41,382 bases of DNA. Source: a virus. The position numbers and the translations under genes are program-made. The notes below the pieces were generated by a model. That model searched no databases and was not told the DNA's origin. It saw only the letters and a list, made by a program, of their open reading frames with translations. This document shows, piece after piece, positions 7,448 to 14,582 of this stretch (position 1 is its first letter; every line of letters begins with the position of its first letter). The DNA lies in IMG/VR virus record IMGVR_UViG_3300036985_002084, positions 1-41,382 of that record; one strand, 5' to 3'.

Positions 7448-7933
7448 ATGAGCTTCCTGAGTGATTTTGAAAGCAAGCAAGACGGCGTAAACGACACCGT
7501 CGAGTTCGTCATCCGCGTGGCTATCGTCACGCTGTCGGCTGTCATCCTCGTGGTTGTGCTGGCGCTTGTTGTTGGGCTGTTTGTGTCGAACGACACTGTG
7601 AACAGTTCGGCCATCCTCGAGACGGTCAACCCCGCATTCCAGACGATCATCGGCGCGTTCGTCGGGCTGCTCGGCGGCCTGAGCCTCAATGCCAATGCGC
7701 GTGACAAGGTAGAGCCTGCGCCAGAAGCGCCGCTTGAACTGACACCAGAAATGCAGCCAGAAACACCCAAACCATACAGCGATCCAAACGGCACCGTCTT
7801 CATCGACGAGCCTGAAGAGGACGACGACATGGAGCCGTGGGAGAAGTACCGCAACGACCTACGTTACGATGCCAATGGCGACGGTGTGGTTGACGCAGAC
7901 GACTTTCCTGACTGGCGCAATCCGGCGGCGTAA
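7448..7933 (+). CDS. Two-TM membrane protein with C-terminal EF-hand/dockerin-like loop (holin-like candidate 2)
   Basis: 161 residues. Hydrophobic segment 1 spans about residues 21-46 (VIRVAIVTLSAVILVVVLAL), and segment 2 about 64-81 (FQTIIGAFVGLLGGLSL). A Pro/Glu-rich linker (residues 88-125) leads to the motif DANGDGVVDADD at 141-152. This fits the calcium-loop pattern D-x-N-x-D-G-x-x-D-x-x-D exactly. Position before the endolysin suggests a role in membrane permeabilisation or its control. The acidic loop is an unusual addition for a holin. Alternatively it could be a virion or superinfection membrane protein. ATG at 7448 follows the previous stop by three bases. Confidence 0.65.
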   Translation: MSFLSDFESKQDGVNDTVEFVIRVAIVTLSAVILVVVLALVVGLFVSNDTVNSSAILETVNPAFQTIIGAFVGLLGGLSLNANARDKVEPAPEAPLELTPEMQPETPKPYSDPNGTVFIDEPEEDDDMEPWEKYRNDLRYDANGDGVVDADDFPDWRNPAA

Positions 7934-8100
7934 TGGCAGGCGATCTATCTACCGTTGAGCTGATCGGCCAACTTTGGCCGCTTGTTCTTGCGTTCATTTC
8001 GCTGGTCATCATCCTCGCCAAGATGGATGTGCGCCTCGGCGTAGTGGAGGAGAAGATCAAGACGTTGTTTGAACTTTGGAATAAGGGGCGAGACAAGTGA
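7933..8100 (+). CDS. 55-residue single-TM protein (holin-like candidate 3)
   Basis: The ATG overlaps the previous TAA (TAATG) and the stop overlaps the endolysin GTG (GTGA), so it is coupled on both sides. The protein MAGDLSTVELIGQLWPLV continues with LAFISLVIILAKMDVRLG (one membrane span, about residues 10-30) and a charged helix VVEEKIKTLFELW. It has the same span-plus-helix plan as the protein at 7238. Immediate coupling to the endolysin makes this the best positional holin candidate of the three. Confidence 0.65.
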   Translation: MAGDLSTVELIGQLWPLVLAFISLVIILAKMDVRLGVVEEKIKTLFELWNKGRDK

Positions 8101-8708
8101 GCCTTGTAAATCTTCAACAGAAAATAGGGGTAACGGCAGATGGTGCATTCGGTCCGGGAACATTTAAGAAGGCTGCGGCTTTTTATAAACTATCACCTGA
8201 TAGGGCTGCACATTTCTTTGCTCAAACGGCTCACGAAAGTGGCGGCTTCAAAGCCTTCAGCGAAAACCTCAACTACGGTGCCAAAGGGCTTCGCGGCATC
8301 TTTGGTAAGTATTTCCCGACTGATGCAATGGCTCGCGCCTACGAACGTCAGCCGCAGAAAATTGCCAATCGTGTCTATGCTAATCGCATGGGCAACGGAC
8401 CTGAAGCCAGCGGCGACGGGTGGAAGTACCGAGGACGCGGCGCGCTCCAGCTCACCGGCAAAGACAACTACCAAGCCTTCGCCAACTACATCGGACGCCC
8501 CGAAGTCGTAAACGACCCCGACCTTGTGGCTGGCGAACTCTGCTTCGAGAGCGCGTTGTGGTTCTTTGACCGCAACAAACTGTGGCCGATATGCGACCAA
8601 GGTACAGGCGATGGTGCAATCCTTGCACTGACGAAGCGGATCAACGGGGGCACACACGGCCTCGACGACCGTAAGGCAAAGACGAAGAAGTACGCAACAT
8701 GGCTTTAA
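8097..8708 (+). CDS. Endolysin, GH19 (chitinase-like) muramidase family
   Basis: 203 residues, GTG start overlapping the previous stop. Residues 4-30 (LQQKIGVTADGAFGPGTF) resemble a shortened peptidoglycan-binding repeat. The catalytic part contains AHESGGF (Glu47) and SENLNY (Glu56), followed by YRGRGALQLTGKDNY, FESALWFF and the C-terminal LTKRINGGTHGLDDR, all typical of phage GH19 lysozymes. The likely reaction is cleavage of the glycan backbone of peptidoglycan at the end of infection. There is no signal peptide, so it depends on a holin for export. It is followed at once by spanin genes. Length and motifs look intact. Confidence 0.9.
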   Translation: MSLVNLQQKIGVTADGAFGPGTFKKAAAFYKLSPDRAAHFFAQTAHESGGFKAFSENLNYGAKGLRGIFGKYFPTDAMARAYERQPQKIANRVYANRMGNGPEASGDGWKYRGRGALQLTGKDNYQAFANYIGRPEVVNDPDLVAGELCFESALWFFDRNKLWPICDQGTGDGAILALTKRINGGTHGLDDRKAKTKKYATWL

Positions 8709-9097
8709 TTAACCCGCTTATGATATACGGACTAGCGGGTGCTTTGGTCATTGGTGTAGCCTCTGGCTACAAAGTCCGTGACTGGCAGTGCGATGCCGCA
8801 TTCGCAAAGGCGCTGGAGAAGGCCGAGAAGCTGCGCGTCAAGAAACAGGAGATAGTCGATGATATTTCGCAAACCTACGAAGTTGAACGAGATCAAGCCG
8901 ATGTGGTGGCAACCGAACGTACCAACACCATACGTGAAATATACAAGACGGCTCCTGCCGTTCCTGTTGATTGCGCTGGTTCTGATGCTTTGCGCAGGGT
9001 GCTCGAAAGCGGTGTCAGTGACGCCAATGCCGCTGCCACCGGCAAACCTAGCGTCGAAGTGTCCGACGCTTCAAGATCCCCCACTCGTACTTATTGA
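8699..9097 (+). CDS. Rz: Inner-membrane spanin subunit (Rz-like)
   Basis: 132 residues, ATG inside the last codons of the endolysin (10-base overlap). The N-terminus has a single membrane anchor (residues 5-23, NPLMIYGLAGALVIGVASG), then a long charged helix (AFAKALEKAEKLRVKKQEIV, DDISQTYEVERDQ) of the kind seen in the periplasmic coiled coil of i-spanins. There is one Cys in VDCAGSDALRRV, a typical Rz feature. The C-terminal 80 residues overlap the Rz1-like gene in another frame. Role: together with the outer-membrane lipoprotein it disrupts or fuses the outer membrane in the last step of lysis. Confidence 0.85.
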   Translation: MALINPLMIYGLAGALVIGVASGYKVRDWQCDAAFAKALEKAEKLRVKKQEIVDDISQTYEVERDQADVVATERTNTIREIYKTAPAVPVDCAGSDALRRVLESGVSDANAAATGKPSVEVSDASRSPTRTY

Positions 9098-9206
9098 CCC
9101 TGAACGTGCACTTTGGGAAGCCGACATCATTGCGAAATATACAGATTGTAGTAGCAAGCACCGACTGACGGTTAAGGCATGGAGCGACGCCGTAGCCGTC
9201 AAGTGA
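8859..9206 (+). CDS. Rz1: Outer-membrane spanin lipoprotein (Rz1-like), nested in Rz
   Basis: 115 residues in the +1 frame relative to the Rz-like gene, starting inside it and ending 109 bases beyond it. A hydrophobic signal stretch (LLPFLLIALVLM) leads to the lipobox LCAGC, so Cys48 would be the lipidated residue. A short proline-rich segment (PMPLPPANL) follows, as in Rz1 proteins. I use ATG 8859 because AGGAGA (8847-8852) lies at good spacing. This gives an unusually long 30-residue N-region; GTG 8934 would give a normal signal peptide but has no ribosome site. Two Cys in the mature part (SKCPTL, TDCSSK) may pair. Confidence 0.8.
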   Translation: MIFRKPTKLNEIKPMWWQPNVPTPYVKYTRRLLPFLLIALVLMLCAGCSKAVSVTPMPLPPANLASKCPTLQDPPLVLIDPERALWEADIIAKYTDCSSKHRLTVKAWSDAVAVK

Positions 9207-9235
9207 CGTAAACAAGGCTGTCCGAAAGGCAGACA

Positions 9236-10417
9236 ATGAGAAAACCTGTAACGGTAGACGAGGGGTTGTACCCCTATTGCACACCGCGTCAGCGGGAAGT
9301 GCTTGATGCCATAACCGCCTACGGTAGCGCAAAAATGGCCGATGCCGCTCTGGGTATGAGCGCTGGCGGCGCGTCTGAGACGCTGATCAACGTCAAGCGC
9401 AAGGCCGCGAAGGTGGGCTACGCGCCTGAATTTGACTTTACGCGGCCGGTGCCCGACGGCTTTATCGCCAAGGGCGTGTCCACCTACTACAACAAGGACG
9501 GCGACGCCACAGGGCAGTGGGTCAAGGCGTCAATCGACGCGGCTCGGCAGCAGGAGATATTCACAGCCGCCGTTGAGGCGATGGCGAACACTTTGCCGCG
9601 CCTCGATCCAATCATCGCGCCGGAGCAGTTCAACGCCGACTTGCTGACGATGTACACGCTAACGGACGCGCACATCGGCATGCTCGCATGGCATCGCGAG
9701 AACATGCAGGCCGACTGGGACTTGGCCATTGCAGAGGCAGTCATTGTCGGCTGCTTCGAGCAGATCATCAAGTCCTCACCAGACAGCGAGACGGCCGTGC
9801 TGAACCAACTTGGCGACTTGCTGCACTACGACGGTCTATCCGCAATCACACCCACAAGCGGCCACGTCCTCGATGCAGACGGCCGCTTCACCAAGATGGT
9901 CGAGGTCGCCGTGCGTGTGCTGCGCCGCATCATCAACATGTTACTGGCCAAGCACAAGACGGTTCACGTCATCCTTGCCGAGGGCAACCACGACATGGCC
10001 TCGTCCGTCTGGCTGCGCACGATGTTCAAGGCGCTGTACGAGAACGAGCCGCGCATTACCGTCGACGACAGTGCGCTGCCGTACTACGCATACGAGTTCG
10101 GCGTTGTCATGCTGGCCTTCCACCACAGCCACTTGAAGAAGTTTGGCGCAATGCGCGAGATCATCCCCGCAATGTTCTCCGAGATGTGGGGCCGAACCAA
10201 GAAGCGCTACTGCCACACAGGGAATTTTCACCACACCAAGGAAGACGAGGCCGCAGGCCTCAAGGTTTTCCAGCATCCGACACTGGCCGCTAGGGACGCG
10301 TATGCCTCTCGCGGCGCGTGGTTCTCGGACAGGGAAATATGCTCAATCACGTACCATAAAAAGTTCGGACAGGGAATGCGTGTGTACGCTTGCCCTGAGA
10401 TGCTGGATGCCGTATGA
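9236..10417 (+). CDS. Calcineurin-like metallophosphoesterase with N-terminal helix-turn-helix
   Basis: 393 residues. Residues 15-62 look like a winged helix (TPRQREVLDAITAYGSAKMA then SETLINVKRKAAKVGY). The phosphoesterase motifs are in order: DAHIG (Asp144, His146), GDLLHYDG (Asp194), GNHD (Asn251, His252), FHHSH (about 295-299) and TGNFHH (about 329-333). Together these make a complete two-metal site. Such enzymes cleave phosphodiesters in nucleic acids (SbcD/Mre11 group) or nucleotides. The fused DNA-binding domain favours a DNA substrate. It sits in the late block between spanins and an adaptor gene, away from the other DNA enzymes. Confidence 0.85.
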   Translation: MRKPVTVDEGLYPYCTPRQREVLDAITAYGSAKMADAALGMSAGGASETLINVKRKAAKVGYAPEFDFTRPVPDGFIAKGVSTYYNKDGDATGQWVKASIDAARQQEIFTAAVEAMANTLPRLDPIIAPEQFNADLLTMYTLTDAHIGMLAWHRENMQADWDLAIAEAVIVGCFEQIIKSSPDSETAVLNQLGDLLHYDGLSAITPTSGHVLDADGRFTKMVEVAVRVLRRIINMLLAKHKTVHVILAEGNHDMASSVWLRTMFKALYENEPRITVDDSALPYYAYEFGVVMLAFHHSHLKKFGAMREIIPAMFSEMWGRTKKRYCHTGNFHHTKEDEAAGLKVFQHPTLAARDAYASRGAWFSDREICSITYHKKFGQGMRVYACPEMLDAV

Positions 10418-10471
10418 TGAATGCGGGTTTTCTGGTGCGCAAAACGTAAAAAACTGATATAGGGGCGCGTT

Positions 10472-11125
10472 ATGGCCACTGCGATGACATTCACGACGTT
10501 GAAACAGGACGTGCAGCGCTACCTTGAGCGTGGCGACACGCTTGCGTCCGACCCCATTGTATTCGAGCAGATCCCGCGCCTGATCAACCTCGCCGAGCGC
10601 CGTATTGCACGCGAACTGAAGATCCAAGGCTTCATAAACGTGGTCACGGCGCAGCTTCTGGCCGACAACCCAGTCGTAACCAAGCCCGACAGGTGGCGCG
10701 ATACCGTGTCAATGTTTATCGGCACAGGCACGAATAACGACACTCGCTCGGCATTGTTCACGCGCAGCTATGACTATCTGCGCAGCTACTGGCCAGACGC
10801 CACGCAGACGGCGCAGCCGCTCTTCTACAGCGACTACGACTATAATCACTGGCTTGTCGCGCCGACGCCGGACGCAGACTACCCAATCGAAATCCTATAC
10901 TACCAGTTGCCGCCACTCCTCGACGAGGAGGCGCAGACAAACTGGCTCACCGAAAACGCGCCCGAAATTCTTCTGTACGCCACCCTCTTAGAGGCGACGC
11001 CATTCCTGAAGAACGACGAGCGCATCCCTGTATGGCAGAATATGTATGACCGTGCGGCGGCTATGTTGAACGGCGAAGATCTCGCCAAGATCCTAGACCG
11101 TTCCGCCGTGCGCAAGGAGGCTTAA
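10472..11125 (+). CDS. Adaptor protein, SU10-like / gp11-like connector
   Basis: 217 residues. The N-terminus (TFTTLKQDVQRYLERGDT, then IPRLINLAERRIARELKIQG) is the helical pair typical of head-tail adaptors of podoviruses. The central part (DRWRDTVSMFIGTG, TRSYDYLRSYWPD, PLFYSDYDYNHWLVAPTPD) and the C-terminal helices (ENAPEILLYATLLEATPFLK, WQNMYDRAAAMLNGED) match the SU10-adaptor family pattern I know. It would form a ring between portal and nozzle. A G-rich ribosome site (ATAGGGGC) precedes the ATG. The next gene, a fibre, starts 3 bases after the stop. Confidence 0.8.
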   Translation: MATAMTFTTLKQDVQRYLERGDTLASDPIVFEQIPRLINLAERRIARELKIQGFINVVTAQLLADNPVVTKPDRWRDTVSMFIGTGTNNDTRSALFTRSYDYLRSYWPDATQTAQPLFYSDYDYNHWLVAPTPDADYPIEILYYQLPPLLDEEAQTNWLTENAPEILLYATLLEATPFLKNDERIPVWQNMYDRAAAMLNGEDLAKILDRSAVRKEA

Positions 11126-11128
11126 TCG

Positions 11129-14014
11129 ATGTCGAGCAGTTTTACACAGGTATTTGGCGGCACGACGATATACCCATCAGACGTTTCTTACTTGTCCTTG
11201 GCGCTCACCGCCGACATCACACTCGAGTGGCCCGTTGGCGCAGGCGAGGGCGACAGCGTCGTCGCGCGCATCATCGACATCACACCGACGGGGCCCTTCA
11301 CCGTCACGCTCCCTGACGCGACTGCCGTCAGCGTCGGACAGACGATCCTGTTCAACAACCTCGGCCCAGACACCATCACCGTTGACAACGCCGCAGGCAA
11401 CGCGATCCTGAGCATCGGCGCGGGCGAGCAGTGGCAGTGCTACCTCATCAGCAACACCACCGTCGGCGGTGTCTGGCGCACGTTCCGCTACGGCGCTGCC
11501 GTGGCGCAGGCGCAGGCCGCCGCGTTAGCTGGCGCTGGTCTGATTGCAGACGGATCGACCCTCGCACAGAATTACGAGGTCATCGACTTCTCCTCTACGC
11601 CGTACTCACTGACGGCCCCTGACCGCGCAAAGGTGTTTGTCTGGACTGGTGGCCTCGGCACGCTGAACTTGCCGACTGCCGTGGCCGCTGGCGATGGCTG
11701 GTTTGTGCAGGTACGCAACGCTGGACAGGGCGACTTGACCATAGACCCGTCGGGCACTGAGCTTATTAACGCGTCATCCACGCTCCTCCTACAGCCGGGC
11801 GACAGCGCCGTGGTTGTCAGCGACGGCATCCAATGGTACACCATCGGCCTCGGCCAGCAGGCGGTCTTCGCCTTCGACTACACGACAATCGCCGTCACTG
11901 GCGGCACGTACACGCTCTCTGGCTCAGAGCTTAACCGTATTGCCTACAAGTTTACGGGCACGCTGACGTCCAACGCCAACATCGTTGTGCCATCAACGGT
12001 TCAGCAGTACTGGGTCAACAACGGCACGACTGGCGCATTTACGCTTGGCGTCAAGACCTCCACCGGCTCGGCCACCTTGGTCACTCAGGGGTCGACGGCC
12101 ATCCTGTACTGCGACGGCACGAACATCATCTCGGCCACCACCTCGGCGGCCTTTGCGGGCATCGTTCCCGTTGTACAAGGTGGCACCGGCGCGAACAACG
12201 CACCCTCGGCGCTGACCAACCTCGGCGGCACGGGTATCGGCACGGCGGTCTTTACGGCCACCACAACGGCTGCGGCGCGCTCAGCTATCGCGGCGGCTGG
12301 CTCTGGCGCAAACTCGGACATCACGTCGATCACGGGCCTCACGACGCCGCTGACTGTCGCGCAGGGCGGCACAAACGCCATAACGGCTGCCGCCGCGCGC
12401 ACAAGCCTTAGCGCAGCGGCAAGCGGCTCAAACGCAGACATCACCGCGCTGACAAACGCGACAGGCATTCTAGTCGGCGCGCCTACCGCTGGTGCGCAGG
12501 GCCTTGGCACGATCAACGCCACGGGCCTCTTCATTAACGGCGTGGGCGTCGGTACGGGTTCAGGCTCGGTGACCAGCGTTGCGGCGACCGTGCCGTCGTT
12601 CCTGTCCGTAACCGGCTCGCCGATCACGACATCGGGCACGCTGGCATTCTCGCTGTCGGGCACCGCGCTCCCTGTCGCCAACGGCGGCACAGGCCAAACC
12701 ACATACACGGACGGGCAGTTGCTCATCGGTAACAGCACCGGCAACACGCTCACGAAGACGACACTCACCGCAGGCTCAGGCATCAGCATCACGAACGGTG
12801 CGGGTGCCATCACCATCACGTCTACCGCTGGCGGCGGTACAGTTACCTCAGTGGCCGCGTCGGGCGGAACAACCGGTCTCTCTTTTACCGGTTCGCCAAT
12901 TACAACTACCGGCACACTGACAGTCGCGGGCACGCTCGCGATAGCGTCTGGAGGCACCGGCGCGACCAGTGCCTCCGGCGCAAGGCTTACCCTCCTCGCG
13001 GCTGGCTCTGGCGCTAACTCGGACATCACGTCGCTTACGGGTTTGACTACCGCACTTAGCGTGGGGCAGGGCGGGACAGGTGCAATAACTGCGGGCGCAG
13101 CCTTGACGTCCTTGGGCGCTTACGCCGCCACCAACCCGTCTGGCTTCACGTCGAACACGGGTACCGTAACGTCAGTCGCTACCACAGGCACCGTCAATGG
13201 TATCACACTTACCGGCACGGTTACGTCAACCGGCACTCTCACTCTTGGCGGTACGCTCTCGGGCGTCAGCCTTTCTACGCAAGTAACAGGCACACTTCCT
13301 GTCGCTAATGGCGGCACAGGCGCAACGACACTTACATCTGGTTATCTGGTCAAGGGCAACGGCACATCTGCTGTCAGCGCGTCTGTGGTGTATGATGACG
13401 GCACGAATGTCGGGATTGGTACGAGTTCGCCCGGCTACCGACTTGATGTAGCGGCTGCGGACACTACTGCTGGACTTGGCTACGCCATGCGTTTGCGGTC
13501 AAACGCGACAGCAACTGCGGCGGCTATGCAGTTTACTAATAGCACCGTAACTGTTGAAAATGGTCTAATTTCTTGCACTGATGCTGGCCGTATTACGGTT
13601 CAGGGTTCAACTGATATGGCGTTCCGCACAAACGGCAGCGAACGCTTCCGCATACTTTCCACAGGCGGTATCACATCAGCAGACCTCGCTGACGCCGTTG
13701 GCTACAAAGGCGTCCCCCAGAACAGCCAGACATCGGCTTACACCTTGGCGCTCACCGATGCGGGCAAGCATATCTCGATCACGACGGGCGGGGTGGTCAT
13801 TCCGGCTAACAGCTCGATTGCGTTCCCTGTGGGCACAGCCATCGCTATATTTAACAACAGCGGCAGCAACCAAACCATATCCATCACGACAGACACGCTA
13901 CGTCAGGCAGGGACCGCGAGCACAGGCTCGCGCACTCTCGCTCAATACGGCCTTGCAACGTGCGTCAAAGTTGCTTCCACTACATGGGTAATCAGCGGCG
14001 CGGGTCTCAGCTAA
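11129..14014 (+). CDS. Large repeat-rich tail fibre
   Basis: 961 residues with a strong ribosome site (AAGGAGG, 9 bases before ATG). The N-terminal 150 residues (TIYPSDVSYLSLALTADITL, TVTLPDATAVSVGQTILFNN) are probably the virion-attachment and beta domain. The long middle is built from repeats of GGTGxxT, GTVTSVAASGGTTG, SFTGSPITT and GSGANSDIT...LTGL type. A NVGIGTSSP lobe comes near residue 760. The end is SVAFPVGTAIAIFNN-like (here SIAFPVGTAIAIFNN) followed by LAQYGLATCVKVASTTWVIS, a widespread fibre tip. It shares repeats with the fibre at 4537 at protein and DNA level. Role: host recognition appendage. Confidence 0.85.
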   Translation: MSSSFTQVFGGTTIYPSDVSYLSLALTADITLEWPVGAGEGDSVVARIIDITPTGPFTVTLPDATAVSVGQTILFNNLGPDTITVDNAAGNAILSIGAGEQWQCYLISNTTVGGVWRTFRYGAAVAQAQAAALAGAGLIADGSTLAQNYEVIDFSSTPYSLTAPDRAKVFVWTGGLGTLNLPTAVAAGDGWFVQVRNAGQGDLTIDPSGTELINASSTLLLQPGDSAVVVSDGIQWYTIGLGQQAVFAFDYTTIAVTGGTYTLSGSELNRIAYKFTGTLTSNANIVVPSTVQQYWVNNGTTGAFTLGVKTSTGSATLVTQGSTAILYCDGTNIISATTSAAFAGIVPVVQGGTGANNAPSALTNLGGTGIGTAVFTATTTAAARSAIAAAGSGANSDITSITGLTTPLTVAQGGTNAITAAAARTSLSAAASGSNADITALTNATGILVGAPTAGAQGLGTINATGLFINGVGVGTGSGSVTSVAATVPSFLSVTGSPITTSGTLAFSLSGTALPVANGGTGQTTYTDGQLLIGNSTGNTLTKTTLTAGSGISITNGAGAITITSTAGGGTVTSVAASGGTTGLSFTGSPITTTGTLTVAGTLAIASGGTGATSASGARLTLLAAGSGANSDITSLTGLTTALSVGQGGTGAITAGAALTSLGAYAATNPSGFTSNTGTVTSVATTGTVNGITLTGTVTSTGTLTLGGTLSGVSLSTQVTGTLPVANGGTGATTLTSGYLVKGNGTSAVSASVVYDDGTNVGIGTSSPGYRLDVAAADTTAGLGYAMRLRSNATATAAAMQFTNSTVTVENGLISCTDAGRITVQGSTDMAFRTNGSERFRILSTGGITSADLADAVGYKGVPQNSQTSAYTLALTDAGKHISITTGGVVIPANSSIAFPVGTAIAIFNNSGSNQTISITTDTLRQAGTASTGSRTLAQYGLATCVKVASTTWVISGAGLS
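13313..13431 (+). repeat. Dispersed repeat shared by two fibre genes, copy 2
   Basis: In-frame partner of 5401-5519, offset by 7912 bases. The differences are mostly synonymous third-position changes, so selection on the protein or past conversion between the genes has kept them alike. Confidence 0.7.
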
Positions 14015-14415
14015 TGACTGGCATTATGTGCGCGCTGGCTGGAAGTGGTGTTTCGATATATGTCGGAACCGCAACGGTAACTGTAGGCTTTGCGTCTGGC
14101 GGTATCTTTACTAGCTACGGTTATGGTACTGGTGGCCAAGGTAGTATTACGCCGACTACATGGGCAGCTACTGGCTTAAATGTTGACACACTTAAAGATG
14201 TCTATGTCAGTGGTGTGCCAGACTGGTTAGATTTCACGGTTGTTGGGAGCGCACCTAATTCTGGTTGGGAAACGCTGACTGTCGGCGGGACCACCATCAA
14301 CCGCGTTGACGGCTCTTACACTAACAACGGCACTACAACGTCGTGGATTTTTAACACCGCACCTGCCGTATTCGGCACCACTGTCGGTGCTACGAGGTCA
14401 ATCGTATGGGCGTAA
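14014..14415 (+). CDS. Fibre-associated small beta-rich protein
   Basis: 133 residues. I start at the ATG overlapping the fibre stop (TAATG), giving MTGIMCALAGSGVSIYVGTA; an upstream in-frame ATG lies inside the fibre gene and is less likely. Gly/Thr-rich beta pattern (TVTVGFASGGIFTSYGYGTG, DVYVSGVPDWLDFTVVG, ETLTVGGTTINRVDGSY). Proteins of this shape follow fibre genes in many aquatic phages and may form a tip or accessory head of the fibre. No enzymatic motif. The next gene starts inside its last codons. Confidence 0.65.
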   Translation: MTGIMCALAGSGVSIYVGTATVTVGFASGGIFTSYGYGTGGQGSITPTTWAATGLNVDTLKDVYVSGVPDWLDFTVVGSAPNSGWETLTVGGTTINRVDGSYTNNGTTTSWIFNTAPAVFGTTVGATRSIVWA

Positions 14416-14582
14416 CAATCTCCTACCCAGCGAACGAAGCTGAATGGTACGCCAAGGGTACGCTTGAGGGCGGCACCTACTTCGAAGTGCCTGCTGTATT
14501 TAACCCAGACGGCACTTGCGATACAGTGGCTACCGACGCCAAGGTGCAGCAGTTAATCCTCGCGCTGAGTGTGAAAAGCTAA
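14406..14582 (+). CDS. 58-residue hypothetical protein
   Basis: The ATG at 14406 overlaps the end of the previous gene by 10 bases, and the TAA overlaps the ATG of the nozzle gene by one base. The protein runs MGVTISYPANEAEWYAKGTL, then GTYFEVPAVFNPDGTCDTVA and a C-terminal helix (KVQQLILALSVKS). It fits exactly between two coupled genes and has a natural amino-acid composition, so I regard it as real. Function unknown. Confidence 0.6.
   Translation: MGVTISYPANEAEWYAKGTLEGGTYFEVPAVFNPDGTCDTVATDAKVQQLILALSVKS

Noticed and set aside
12085-13029. Long - strand open frame (314 codons) opposite the large fibre gene
   Set aside because: Low-complexity Pro/Val/Ala translation that mirrors the Gly/Thr repeats of the fibre; no ribosome site or motif.
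11129-14014. CRISPR-like or other regular repeat array
   Set aside because: The repeats are in-frame fibre repeats with codon-level variation and no constant spacers.
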